Positions 53,528-64,000 of a stretch of 64,000 bases of DNA are shown here, piece after piece (the stretch's first letter is position 1; the number at the start of each line of letters is the position of its first letter). This DNA comes from Chaetoceros tenuissimus. Taxonomy: Eukaryota > Bacillariophyta > Thalassiosirophyceae > Chaetocerotales > Chaetocerotaceae. A model generated the notes under the pieces. It was not told where the DNA came from. It saw only the letters and a list, made by a program, of their open reading frames with translations, and ran no database searches. Location of the stretch: positions 2,418,001 through 2,482,000 of the forward strand of contig BLLK01000022.1 in assembly GCA_021927905.1 (NCBI GenBank), written 5' to 3'. The position numbers and the translations under genes are program-made.

Positions 53528-53903
53528 GTTTAATACATCTAATTCTTTATCTTATCTAGACTGAATTTTGAACATTATATTACACTCGTGATGGATATTG
53601 GCACTCAGCCATAAAAACGACAAGGGCATGTTCTAGCTATAAGTGTTCAATACTTCGTATCTTTGGGAAAGTGCACTGACAATGGGCAGACTATGTAAAT
53701 TAAAAGGAGATGCATAGAGGTGTGATTCATAAATCTAGTGATATGGTTGATCTTGTAGTTTAGTACATTTTCGTTAGAAAAAAATGGAATTTGTATTTGT
53801 ATATTACGCAAATGAAATTTGATTTGAAATAAAGAAAGCTGTAAAGCGCTTGGTTTCAACCAGCATCACCGCTGTCTCTTCTCAAAACAGTAGAATTGTA
53901 TCA
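53528..53903. other. Intergenic
   Basis: 3' flank of the nucleotidase gene and promoter/5' UTR of IFT74. No gene-like signal. An in-frame TTG at 53850 is not used. Confidence 0.5.
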
Positions 53904-55684
53904 ATGAAATCATTATCGACAACAACCATTCGATCGCAGTACACAACTCGCTCTCGGGCAGCAACTGCTGCCTCTGGTAGAAAGGCAGCATTCATTCCAG
54001 AGCAAACATTTGCAATCGACAAAACGCAGGTAGGTTTCAACACGGAGTGTGTACCTTTGACTGACTTCACATACTAATCTTTTTTCAGCGTCCTCTGACA
54101 GCAGCATCAGGAATCGCTTCCAGTAAAGCATCCAGCAAGTCTACTTCCACAAAAGCTCGAAGTGCACAAGACTCTTCATACTACTATTCATTACTATCTT
54201 CAAAAAAGGTTGAAATTGAAAAGGAAATTGAGCGCCTAATTAGTGAAAAACGTGAAATGGAGAATGCCCACAAAACACAAATTAGTCAAAAGAATTCGTA
54301 TGAGTCTCTTTTGCAAGAGGTAGGCGACTTGGAGGCTCAAGTATCAGACCATAATCTAGTCCTTGAGAAGCAACGAGAAGGAGTTGATCCTGAAGAACTT
54401 GAGCAGTTTGCATTCGAACTGAAAGAGAATAACGAGCAGCAAGAAGATTTCGTTGACAAACTCTTTCTAAAGAACCAAGCTCTCGTGAAAGAAATCAGGT
54501 CAGTAGAATCGGATATTCAAAGGCAGCAAGAATCTTTTCAAAAAGCGCTCGACGAAGCAAATAATGAAACCATTGAGGAATATGAAAAACTTTCAAGGCA
54601 ACTTCGGGAACTAAAATCTGAGAAAAGTCAAGGTGAAAGCAGTTTGGAAAAGTTGTACAGAAGGGTCGCGGAACTGGAGAACCAGATTGAATCAAGAATT
54701 GATCGTGACATCTGCGAAAATCTTGGAAAAGAAGAGAAACTACTATCAGATGCCGAAGAAGCCTTTGCAAAGTTGGAACAGGATTTAGGTATCACCCAAA
54801 TGAATGTTGGTGAAGCAAAAGCTCATTTTCTTGCTTTGGTCAAGCAGAACAAGAATGAATTGGAGATGTTGAAAAAAACGTCAAAAGAGATGGACAAAAA
54901 GCTTTCTGAGACAAGATCTAACTTGAAAGCTGAGGCGATGCGCAAAGAAGATTCTATCGTTAGTGCATCTCTTGGAGAATACGTAGAGTTGTTCTATACC
55001 GACAAAAATTGTCTCGAGGAATTAAAAGATGCCGAACAAACTTTGAATACTCTTGAGCTGGAAGGGGGTTCAAAAAAGGAGGAAGTCGAGCGCTTAGACT
55101 CAAAGCTGGAACAGTTGAAATCTTCTAACTTGCAAATCCCAACACAAGAGAAGTTCACATCACTCACTGACAAAGTTAAATTTCTTGAGAAAGAGTTTCT
55201 CAACTCTCAAAAGACCAATGATCGTCTCGTAAAAGAGAAGGAAAAACGTCTAATCGAATTGGACAAGATTAAGACTCTCGAGGCAAAAATTCGGGAAGAG
55301 GAAGAGTTTTTGGTGTCTTCTAACGAGTCCATGACCTCAGAAATGAATGAATTTGGAGATATGGATAAGTTACGTGAAGAAGCAGCAGAACGGAAAAAGG
55401 TATTGACTAAGACAAAACATGATTTTATTCAGAAAAACAAAGACCTCGAAGTTCAACTTGAAAGAATCAAGAGTGAGCAGAGCAAGTTAGAGGGGAAACT
55501 TCATCGAGAACCAATCTGGGAGTCTCTCCACTCCCTTGAGACGGTATTGGCAAAGCAAGACGAAGAGAAGCACGATCTAGAGGCGTCGGTTAAGATCCAA
55601 GCGCAAAAGACTTCCTACGATGGGCTTCGAGTAGAGTGTCTGCAAATTGTTGAAGAAATTGGAAGCAGAATTGCATCGCAATAG
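53904..55684 (+). CDS. IFT74: Intraflagellar transport protein IFT74, two exons
   Basis: Exons 53904-54029 and 54089-55684 (phase 0, 59-bp intron, GTAGGT...TTTCAG), 573 aa. IFT74 is a core coiled-coil subunit of IFT complex B that pairs with IFT81 to carry tubulin into cilia. The N-terminus is short, basic and unstructured, rich in Arg, Ser, Thr and Ala (TTRSRAATAASGRK, then RPLTAASG after splicing), matching the tubulin-binding tail of the family. Long coiled coils fill residues about 60-560. The end is typical: AERKKVLTKTKHDF, LHREPIWESLHSLE and YDGLRVECLQIVEEI, corresponding to the YExxKxECLRIV ending of known IFT74. The alternative is a generic coiled-coil protein, but the C-terminal match is specific. 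Confidence 0.8.
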
Positions 55685-55790
55685 ATGAAAAGGAAAACAT
55701 GCCGTTTGATGAGCTACTAAATTAAATTCTCTTGTTCCATACAAACACTACCGATAAGAACTACAGATTCATTACATCGTCACTAGCAAA

Positions 55791-57862
55791 TCATATTATC
55801 TTTTTATGAGCTACTGAATTAAACACATCATACCCTTTCCCACTTGATACCAAGTATTCTTTTGCATTTAGTTGTGCTTTGACAAACCACTGTGTGGTGT
55901 CACTGGAGTCATCACGAACACTCCCTTCAAAGGAGAGGATATCTCTATCAGCAGGTCTACCAACAAGCTTATCTGATTCCATTGATATTTCTGATGAGTA
56001 ATCACTGCCGTCACTCATCATTCCATGTGTTTGAATTGAAATAACCTTGCCTGTCTCTAAGCATTCTTTCAATATCACCTCGCTCACGGCTATTTCACCC
56101 CTTCCCTTCAAAGGACTATTACCTCGACCCAAGTTGCTCCTATCACAGTCCATCCATTTCGTATCGCCACTGTAAGAAGTATCTCCACAAACGATCATTT
56201 TGTTGTAATTCTTTCCAACTCTAATAGGGAAAGGTAAATCTCCTACTGGTTGATGTCCAGTAACGATTGCATCAATATTTGCTTCCTCAAAGAAAGCATC
56301 AACAATATCTTTGTACAGTTGTACTCTTTGGTTATTTTCGTCAAAATATTTAGGAGATCCATCTTCCATCCAACTGTTGTAAACAACGGTGGGATTCTTA
56401 GATCGATCTGCAAGCCACCCCTATCAAATAAATTGAAAAGTTAGATTTTAAAGTAGCCAAGATTAGTGCAAAGTAGGGTGAGTCTTACCATTCCATATTG
56501 ACATAATGAACCAAATCCAAGTGGGCTACTTGCATCACTACTTGACTTTTCGGGATTCATACTATATTCGCACAGAGAACTAAAGTGGGAATTTTGATAA
56601 CCTCCTACAGTGGACCAATGTACATCGTATGGTAAATCTCTGGGTTGCTCCTGAAAGGAATCTTGCTCTTTTAACGTTATATTCTGTTTCCATGCATTCA
56701 TTTGTTCTTCATGAAAGGTATTCAAGCTATGAAGCCATTGGTCTAGTGTTTCCGGAAGGTCATTGTGCTTGAAAGGAGTCATGTACTGGAATAGCCATTT
56801 CCAAAAGTCTTGCTTTTTGTCAGTATTTTCATTTGAATTTGTTGATATGCTTTGTTCAAAGTTTGATAGTACACTTTCTAAAGAAAATGGCATTGACCCA
56901 TGCAAAAATAATGTTCTGCCAACTTTAAATGAAAGTTTTCCATTAGCCAAGTATTCACCAATGAGACCTTTCGGATGACATGAGGATTTGTATGATACAA
57001 CGACTTCTTCGTCTGACACTTCTACATTATCACTTGAATTCCCTTTCATTTTTTCAATGAATTGTTTTTCTTCCAAGAGTTCATTGTGCCTAAATTCATA
57101 AGCATCGGGTGACCCCATTGTTTTTCTGAGAATCCATTTCAGTCGTTCAGATGAAACATTAGGAATGAGAATACTCTCCAGCTCTTTCCGCTCGTCTTCA
57201 TCTGTAGTCGAAAAGTATTTGTCAATACAAACTGGATCTCCTTGTAATCCTGTATTACGTAACCAATTGACGCCTCCATGAGGAACTAATTTTTCATTGA
57301 GACTTGTCAATGAGTTTATGCCAAGCTCTTGCACTATTCGCATTTTGTTTATGTCCCGATTACCCAAAATGAATTGAACTCGATCTCCATATCGTTTCTT
57401 CAATGAAAGCAATTGGCGAATGACATATAAATCATTCCCACCTTTGTCACAGACATCCCCTCCGAATAAAAGCATATGGTTTTCATTATCAGCATGTTTG
57501 AATACAATATGTCTATCATAAGGAAAGAATTCATTTCCAGGTGATAGATTGGGTTTCACTGGCTCAAAGTCAAGTATTTTGGATATATCTACAAATCTGT
57601 TTAGGTAAGCTTTGTCTCCTTCAATGTCTGTCACAAAAGATATAAGTCTTTCATCTTGACTGCTAGCAGCATCAGTAGCTGATGATGCATATCGTCTTGT
57701 TCTGGAATGAGTAGTTCTAAAACAAGAGTTGAAACAATCAAAAGAAACTGGAAACATATTATGAGGGCGTACAAAAGCAGAAGTTGCAACTCCTCTAGCG
57801 GTCAGAGAAAAGGAAAGAGGTAGCAACGATACAAAAATAGATGAGCTATAAATATTTGACAT
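55791..57862 (-). CDS. Calcineurin-like metallophosphoesterase, predicted plastid-targeted, two exons
   Basis: Exons 57862-56489 and 56420-55791 (phase 0, 68-bp intron, GTAAGA...TGATAG), about 667 aa from ATG 57862. The N-terminus MSNIYSSSIFVSLLPLSFSL is a signal peptide, and ATSAFVRP is a clear ASAFAP-type plastid site; an in-frame ATG 39 bp upstream is possible. Metallophosphatase motifs in order: VTDIEGD, FGGDVCDKGG (GDxxDRG variant), LGNRDINK (where most members have GNH-D/E), LHGSMP and GHQPVGD. The Arg in place of the catalytic His in motif III is a notable variant. The substrate is not inferable. A low-complexity insertion lies around residues 260-290. The gene converges on IFT74, with 106 bp between stops. 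Confidence 0.78.
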
Positions 57863-58866
57863 AATTCTCGATGGTTTTGATTTTGACAATATTTTCAACA
57901 TGATGGTGCTTGCAAATGCCAAATAATGATGATATGAGGCTCGTAGCAAAAGTCCGGTATGTAATTGCGAGCCTTTCGTGAGAATTTCGTATTAGATTAG
58001 CATGTCTTGAACCAATCTCTGTAAATTTGTATACACAAGTTTTCGTTGTATCTTTTGTATGGCACTGTAGTAGTATGTGTAGTGGTTCAAGTTATTATAT
58101 CTTTAGTATAACTTTTCTCCATTTATTTCGTAAGGTAACAATACTGGGACTGTACGTACCGTAGAAATGCATGTATAATAAACATGGTAAACTAAAGTGC
58201 CATTTATGAGTACCTGGCTATCTCTGAATGTCCCGTCAATCTCACTGTGTCATGCGAATGCATGCTTGTGGCAATACATGATGCCATGTCATGTAATATT
58301 ATTCCTACGTACTACAGTAAGGTACGGTACATATGTATCAAATATCTTCATTCATCAATTGAGTAGTGATTATTCTGCCACTGAATTTTGTCTGTGGCAA
58401 CAAAAGATTTTCAACATATTCATGTTTACACAAGGTACTGACGAACATGAAATTTATCATTTTTCTCACCCATCATACATTCCTTAATATTCCTGCAATC
58501 CTAAGACATCATATTCCTACCTTCCGAAGGAAGGCTTCCAGCGAGCTTATAATCGTGTCTGGTCTAATTTAATGAATAGAATGGTACATAATTATATGAA
58601 TTTAGCAAGTGCCATAATTCAAAGAAAGAAAAAAGAAGAAATTCTTCGAATAGACTGAGGGGTGATAGGACATATCTGATATCTACGTACTTACTACCAA
58701 TGGTTTTCCGGAGCGAAGGGGTTGAAGAGTGAAAAGAATTTCAATTGAGTTCCTACGTTCCGCGACATTCCTCCGTGCAGACCTGCGCAATCATATCAAT
58801 AATGAAAGAAATTAAAAATTCTCCGTCACCTCACAAATTATTGGAAATCAATCTTTTCTAATCAAG
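57863..58866. other. Divergent intergenic region of 1 kb
   Basis: Promoters of the metallophosphatase (left) and the repeat protein (right). Has GTACGTAC words (58152-58160, 58309-58328), a short hairpin CCTTCC-GAA-GGAAGG (58520-58534) and frames up to 96 codons at 58197-58572 that overlap each other and look like chance. Confidence 0.5.
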
Positions 58867-61800
58867 ATGAACATCTTTCGCAAAATAGAAAAAGCCAACC
58901 TCTTGGTTTGTATTATCATTACCATTCTCTCCATCACACATCTTCGTTTTGCTGTCGCAAAAGAGGAAGTGCAGCATGTCTGCGTTGATGATGAGGATTA
59001 CTACTTTGACTTTTCGTATTCAGCTGGAACACAAATTAAAAAAACTTGTGCTTGGATTTCAGACAGACAGAAACGTGTTGAAGAGTTTTGTTTAATCAAA
59101 ACAGTACAGAGAGCTTGTCCAATGACTTGCCAAACATGTTCCGACGAGTTGCCAGATGATCACAATGTTGAATCATTCTTGCTTGCTTCATTCAATTCTT
59201 CAGATAAGAATGATGATGATGATGGTGTATCAGATGATGATGATGGTGTATCAAGTAAGTACTCTTCTTCACCATCTTTCATGTTTTCATTTTACTAACT
59301 TTCATCTATCCCGAATTAAATCTTTTGAATGAATAGGTGACAACAACATATTCCTGCATGGTACAAAAAGGGCTGGAGGCAACAAACCTCACTTATCACA
59401 TCGATCTCATCAGAGGAGTGGGTGTGATCAGAAACCTAATGGAAAAGGCTGGGGGAAATCTTCGAAGTCTAGCAAGAGTGAGAAGTATGTAAATTGCGAT
59501 ACCCCTACAGGAGTCAACCCATCTCCACAGTCCTTTGTATCAGCTGCTCCAACATTCAACGTTGAAAGAATCTGTTCCGACCATTCGAGTTATACATTTC
59601 TACGTGATAATGGTAGAACTGGTACATGTGCTTGGATCCAAGTGACACAAAGGAGAAAAAATGCGTACTGTGATAAAGGACACGTGAAAGGAGCGTGTAG
59701 AAAGGCATGTAACAACTGTAGTTGCTCTGATAACAAGTCTTTTACCTTTCGAACCAAACAGGGAACAAACCAAAAATGCAAATGGATCAATGCTAGGAAC
59801 ATGCTTCAACGAAGACGAACATATTGTTACGCTAATGATGGTACTTCCGCTTCAAAAGTTGGAGATGAATGCCCAAACTCCTGTGGATTTTGCTTACTCG
59901 AAGAAAAACCATCTCCAGCACCTATCAACAATGCTCCTTCATCTATCAACAATGCTCCTCCAAGACCAAGTCCAGATGTTTGTTCAGATGAAGAAGATTT
60001 CTCTTTTCGAGCAAAGAATGGAAGAAATCGAAATTGTGTGTGGATTAGTAAGAAAAAAGCACGAAGACAACGTTACTGTTACGATAATGATGGCATTTCA
60101 ACATCTCGTATCGGAACAGCATGCATGGAATCTTGTGGATTCTGCTTATATCAAGATGAGCCAGAACCTTCAACAACTTCTCCAACAAGCTCCCCGACTT
60201 CTACAGTAAGTTTATATCAGATGATAAAAAAAAATGAAAAGAGAAAACTCCCGCATATCTGACTCCTAAATTTTCTTCTTTACCTAAAGCCCACAAGCTC
60301 TCCGACAACAAGTCCAACCGATTCACCAACAACAACAGTGAGTTATTTAATTGTTATTTCAAACGATTTGTACATCAACTTCAACTATTGTATCTCATTT
60401 GAAAACAATATTTTCTTAGCCGACGCAATCACCATCAAATTCTCCAACAATGTTTCCGACAGAGTCACCAACTAAAAATATCAGCGCCACACCAATCGTA
60501 TCACAATCACAGAGTCCAAGTCTTTCTATTGCTCCTTCGACTGCGCCTAGTGTAAGCTCTGCTCCATCAGCATGTGTCTCCGACAATACCTTGCCATTTG
60601 TAAGCTTGAGTCTAGGTACCGTGAGCTGTGTGAATGTGGATGCCGATCCAGTGACATTGTGTGCAGAGCTTGGAGCGACAGTATCAGTAGGTACTTTGCT
60701 CACAGTCTATGATGCTTGCTGCGAATGTAAGCTACAAAGTGCAGCACCAAGTCTTTCTATTGCTCCTTCGACTGCGCCTAGTGTAAGCTCTGCTCCATCA
60801 GCATGTGTCTCCGACAATACCTTGCCATTTGTAAGCTTGAGTCTAGGTACCGTGAGCTGTGTGAATGTGGATGCCGATCCAGTGACATTGTGTGCAGAGC
60901 TTGGAGCGACAGTATCAGTAGGTACTTTGCTCACAGTCTATGATGCTTGCTGCGAATGTAAGCTACAAAGTGCAGCACCAAGTCTTTCTATTGCTCCTTC
61001 GACTGCGCCTAGTGTAAGCTCTGCTCCATCAGCATGTGTCTCCGACAATACCTTGCCATTTGTAAGCTTGAGTCTAGGTACCGTGAGCTGTGTGAATGTG
61101 GATGCCGATCCAGTGACATTGTGTGCAGAGCTTGGAGCGACAGTATCAGTAGGTACTTTGCTCACAGTCTATGATGCTTGCTGCGAATGTAAGCTACAAA
61201 GTGCAGCACCAAGTCTTTCTATTGCTCCTTCGACTGCGCCTAGTGTAAGCTCTGCTCCATCAGCATGTGTCTCCGACAATACTTTGCCATTTGTAAGCTT
61301 GAGTCTAGGTACCGTGAGCTGTGTGAATGTGGATGCCGATCCAGTGACATTGTGTGCAGAGCTTGGAGCGACAGTATCAGTAGGTACTTTGCTCACAGTC
61401 TATGATGCTTGCTGCGAATGTAAGCTACAAAGTGCAGCACCAAGTCTTTCTATTGCTCCTTCGACTGCGCCTAGTGTAAGCTCTGCTCCATCAGCATGTG
61501 TCTCCGACAATACCTTGCCATTTGTAAGCTTGAGTCTAGGTACCGTGAGCTGTGTGAATGTGGATGCCGATCCAGTGACATTGTGTGCAGAGCTTGGAGC
61601 GACAGTATCAGTAGGTACTTTGCTCACAGTCTATGATGCTTGCTGCGAATGTAAGCTACAAAGTGCAGCACCAAGTCTTTCTATTGCTCCTTCGACTGCG
61701 CCTAGTGTAAGCTCTGCTCCATCAGCATGTGTCTCCGACAATACTTTGCCATTTGTAAGCTTGAGTCTAGGTACCGTGAGCTGTGTGAATGTGGATGCCG

Positions 61801-64000
61801 ATCCAGTGACATTGTGTGCAGAGCTTGGAGCGACAGTATCAGTAGGTACTTTGCTCACAGTCTATGATGCTTGCTGCGAATGTAAGCTACAAAGTGCAGC
61901 ACCAAGTCTTTCTATTGCTCCTTCGACTGCGCCTAGTGTAAGCTCTGCTCCATCAGCATGTGTCTCCGACAATACTTTGCCATTTGTAAGCTTGAGTCTA
62001 GGTACCGTGAGCTGTGTGAATGTGGATGCCGATCCAGTGACATTGTGTGCAGAGCTTGGAGCGACAGTATCAGTAGGTACTTTGCTCACAGTCTATGATG
62101 CTTGCTGCGAATGTAAGCTACAAAGTGCAGCACCAAGTCTTTCTATTGCTCCTTCGACTGCGCCTAGTGTAAGCTCTGCTCCATCAGCATGTGTCTCCGA
62201 CAATACCTTGCCATTTGTAAGCTTGAGTCTAGGTACCGTGAGCTGTGTGAATGTGGATGCCGATCCAGTGACATTGTGTGCAGAGCTTGGAGCGACAGTA
62301 TCAGTAGGTACTTTGCTCACAGTCTATGATGCTTGCTGCGAATGTAAGCTACAAAGTGCAGCACCAAGTCTTTCTATTGCTCCTTCGACTGCGCCTAGTG
62401 TAAGCTCTGCTCCATCAGCATGTGTCTCCGACAATACTTTGCCATTTGTAAGCTTGAGTCTAGGTACCGTGAGCTGTGTGAATGTGGATGCCGATCCAGT
62501 GACATTGTGTGCAGAGCTTGGAGCGACAGTATCAGTAGGTACTTTGCTCACAGTCTATGATGCTTGCTGCGAATGTAAGCTACAAAGTGCAGCACCAAGT
62601 CTTTCTATTGCTCCTTCGACTGCGCCTAGTGTAAGCTCTGCTCCATCAGCATGTGTCTCCGACAATACCTTGCCATTTGTAAGCTTGAGTCTAGGTACCG
62701 TGAGCTGTGTGAATGTGGATGCCGATCCAGTGACATTGTGTGCAGAGCTTGGAGCGACAGTATCAGTAGGTACTTTGCTCACAGTCTATGATGCTTGCTG
62801 CGAATGTAAGCTACAAAGTGCAGCACCAAGTCTTTCTATTGCTCCTTCGACTGCGCCTAGTGTAAGCTCTGCTCCATCAGCATGTGTCTCCGACAATACT
62901 TTGCCATTTGTAAGCTTGAGTCTAGGTACCGTGAGCTGTGTGAATGTGGATGCCGATCCAGTGACATTGTGTGCAGAGCTTGGAGCGACAGTATCAGTAG
63001 GTACTTTGCTCACAGTCTATGATGCTTGCTGCGAATGTAAGCTACAAAGTGCAGCACCAAGTCTTTCTATTGCTCCTTCGACTGCGCCTAGTGTAAGCTC
63101 TGCTCCATCAGCATGTGTCTCCGACAATACCTTGCCATTTGTAAGCTTGAGTCTAGGTACCGTGAGCTGTGTGAATGTGGATGCCGATCCAGTGACATTG
63201 TGTGCAGAGCTTGGAGCGACAGTATCAGTAGGTACTTTGCTCACAGTCTATGATGCTTGCTGCGAATGTAAGCTACAAAGTGCAGCACCAAGTCTTTCTA
63301 TTGCTCCTTCGACTGCGCCTAGTGTAAGCTCTGCTCCATCAGCATGTGTCTCCGACAATACCTTGCCATTTGTAAGCTTGAGTCTAGGTACCGTGAGCTG
63401 TGTGAATGTGGATGCCGATCCAGTGACATTGTGTGCAGAGCTTGGAGCGACAGTATCAGTAGGTACTTTGCTCACAGTCTATGATGCTTGCTGCGAATGT
63501 AAGCTACAAAGTGCAGCACCAAGTCTTTCTATTGCTCCTTCGACTGCGCCTAGTGTAAGCTCTGTTCCATCAGCATGTGTCTCCGACAATACCTTGCCAT
63601 TTGTAAGCTTGAGTCTAGGTACCGTGAGCTGTGTGAATGTGGATGCCGATCCAGTGACATTGTGTGCAGAGCTTGGAGCGACAGTATCAGTAGGTACCTT
63701 GCTCACAGTCTATGATGCTTGCTGCGAATGTAAGCTACAAAGTGCAGCACCAAGTCTTTCTATTGCTCCTTCGACTGCGCCTAGTGTAAGCTCTGCTCCA
63801 TCAGCATGCGTCTCCGACAATACCTTGCCATTTGTAAGCTTGAGTCTAGGTACCGTGAGCTGTGTGGATGTGGATGCCGATCCAGTGACATTGTGTGCAG
63901 AGCTTGGTGCGACAGTATCAGTAGGTACCTTGCTCACAGTCTATGATGCTTGCTGCGAATGTAAGCTACAAAGTGCAGCACCAAGTCTTTCTATTGCTCC
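58867..64000 (+). CDS. Secreted Cys-rich protein with 77-aa tandem repeats (5' part)
   Basis: Exons 58867-59254, 59337-60205, 60290-60337 and 60420 to beyond the right edge. Introns are 82, 84 and 82 bp with GTAAGT/GTGAGT donors. A signal peptide covers residues 12-31 (LLVCIIITILSITHL). Four copies of a six-Cys module with a C-x-W-I core follow (KTCAWIS, GTCAWIQ, QKCKWIN, RNCVWIS, each ending in Cys-x2/3-Cys), separated by Asp-, Ser- or Pro-rich linkers. Then come short Pro/Ser/Thr exons and 15 complete 77-aa repeats. Each repeat has a Pro/Ser/Ala linker (LSIAPSTAPSVSSAPS) and a six-Cys domain (ACVSDN, VSCVNV, TLCAEL, ACCECKL). The + frame stays open to the window end. Cys-rich domains on Ser/Pro/Thr stalks suggest a cell-wall or mucilage protein. 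I do not recognise the repeat family. Confidence 0.85.
60516..64000 (+). repeat. 231-bp coding minisatellite, 15 complete units plus start of a 16th
   Basis: Units start at 60516 + 231n; the 15th ends at 63980. 231 = 77 codons, so the frame is preserved. Most units are identical except for a silent C/T at unit base 75. Units 14 and 15 carry private changes (63564 region Ala to Val; 63866 region Asn to Asp; several silent), as expected near the edge of an array or approaching a more diverged section. Confidence 0.97.

Noticed and set aside
58197-58572. Frames of 96 and 68 aa
   Set aside because: Overlapping each other in different frames, no family features, no splice link to the neighbour.
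60416-63937. A 75-aa ATG-to-stop frame on the - strand in every 231-bp unit
   Set aside because: These are antisense shadows. The + strand frame is continuous through all units and joins the upstream exons by good splice sites, with signal peptide and Cys-rich modules; the - strand frames each stop within the unit.
60516-64000. CRISPR-like regular spacing
   Set aside because: The whole 231-bp unit is repeated, with no variable spacers, in eukaryotic coding sequence. It is a minisatellite.
1-64000. tRNA or rRNA genes
   Set aside because: No convincing T-loop/A-box pairs or rRNA core sequences were recognised on reading; a covariance-model scan would be needed to exclude them.

Overview
The window looks like nuclear DNA of a diatom, most likely a centric one. 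Genes are dense on both strands, and introns are short (about 55-105 bp, usually GTAAG/GTGAG...AG). Several presequences combine a signal peptide with an ASAFAP-like A-F site, the bipartite plastid signal of diatoms with secondary plastids. There is a bZIP-PAS/LOV-like transcription factor and a tandem pair of heat-shock-factor genes, both typical of diatoms. A convincing IFT74 homologue fits centric diatoms, which keep flagellated sperm, better than pennates. The exact genus cannot be set from the sequence alone.

Layout. (1) 1-9324: the 3' end of a giant gene made of near-identical 2495-bp exon+intron units (797 aa per exon, two CBM6-like modules each); it enters from the left edge and stops in a truncated last unit. 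(2) 9.6-21.4 kb: a mitochondrial-type PPR protein, a proteasome beta-type protein with a signal peptide, a thylakoid-lumen-type protein, a probably mobile-element-derived gene with a broken or unannotated junction, and the bZIP-PAS regulator. (3) 21.5-38.7 kb: a SERCA-type calcium pump in three exons, a duplicated-domain glycosyltransferase-like membrane protein, two tandem FG-GAP surface proteins, a UbiA prenyltransferase, a METTL18-type histidine methyltransferase, the proteasome assembly factor UMP1/POMP and a plastid-type PPR protein. (4) 39.3-42.6 kb: a divergent pair of unrecognised genes, one with an apparent frameshift, which is the best candidate for an undescribed element. (5) 42.9-57.9 kb: mitochondrial ribosomal protein bL32, a dysferlin-domain coiled-coil protein, a RING-H2 E3 ligase, two tandem HSF genes, a SAL1/HAL2-type nucleotidase, IFT74 and a plastid-type metallophosphatase. 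(6) 58.9 kb to the right edge: a secreted cysteine-rich protein whose last visible exon holds 15 complete 231-bp (77-aa) repeats and is still open at the edge.

The genes are mostly unrelated housekeeping and organelle functions, as usual for a eukaryotic segment, with no operon logic. The two ends stand out. Both hold extracellular-type proteins built by recent amplification of in-frame coding units (2391-bp exons on the left, 231-bp units on the right), and the substitution patterns show sequence exchange between units. I read these as rapidly evolving cell-surface, cell-wall or adhesion proteins; that is inference. Introns were placed by eye from splice consensus and reading frame, so exact junctions need transcript data.
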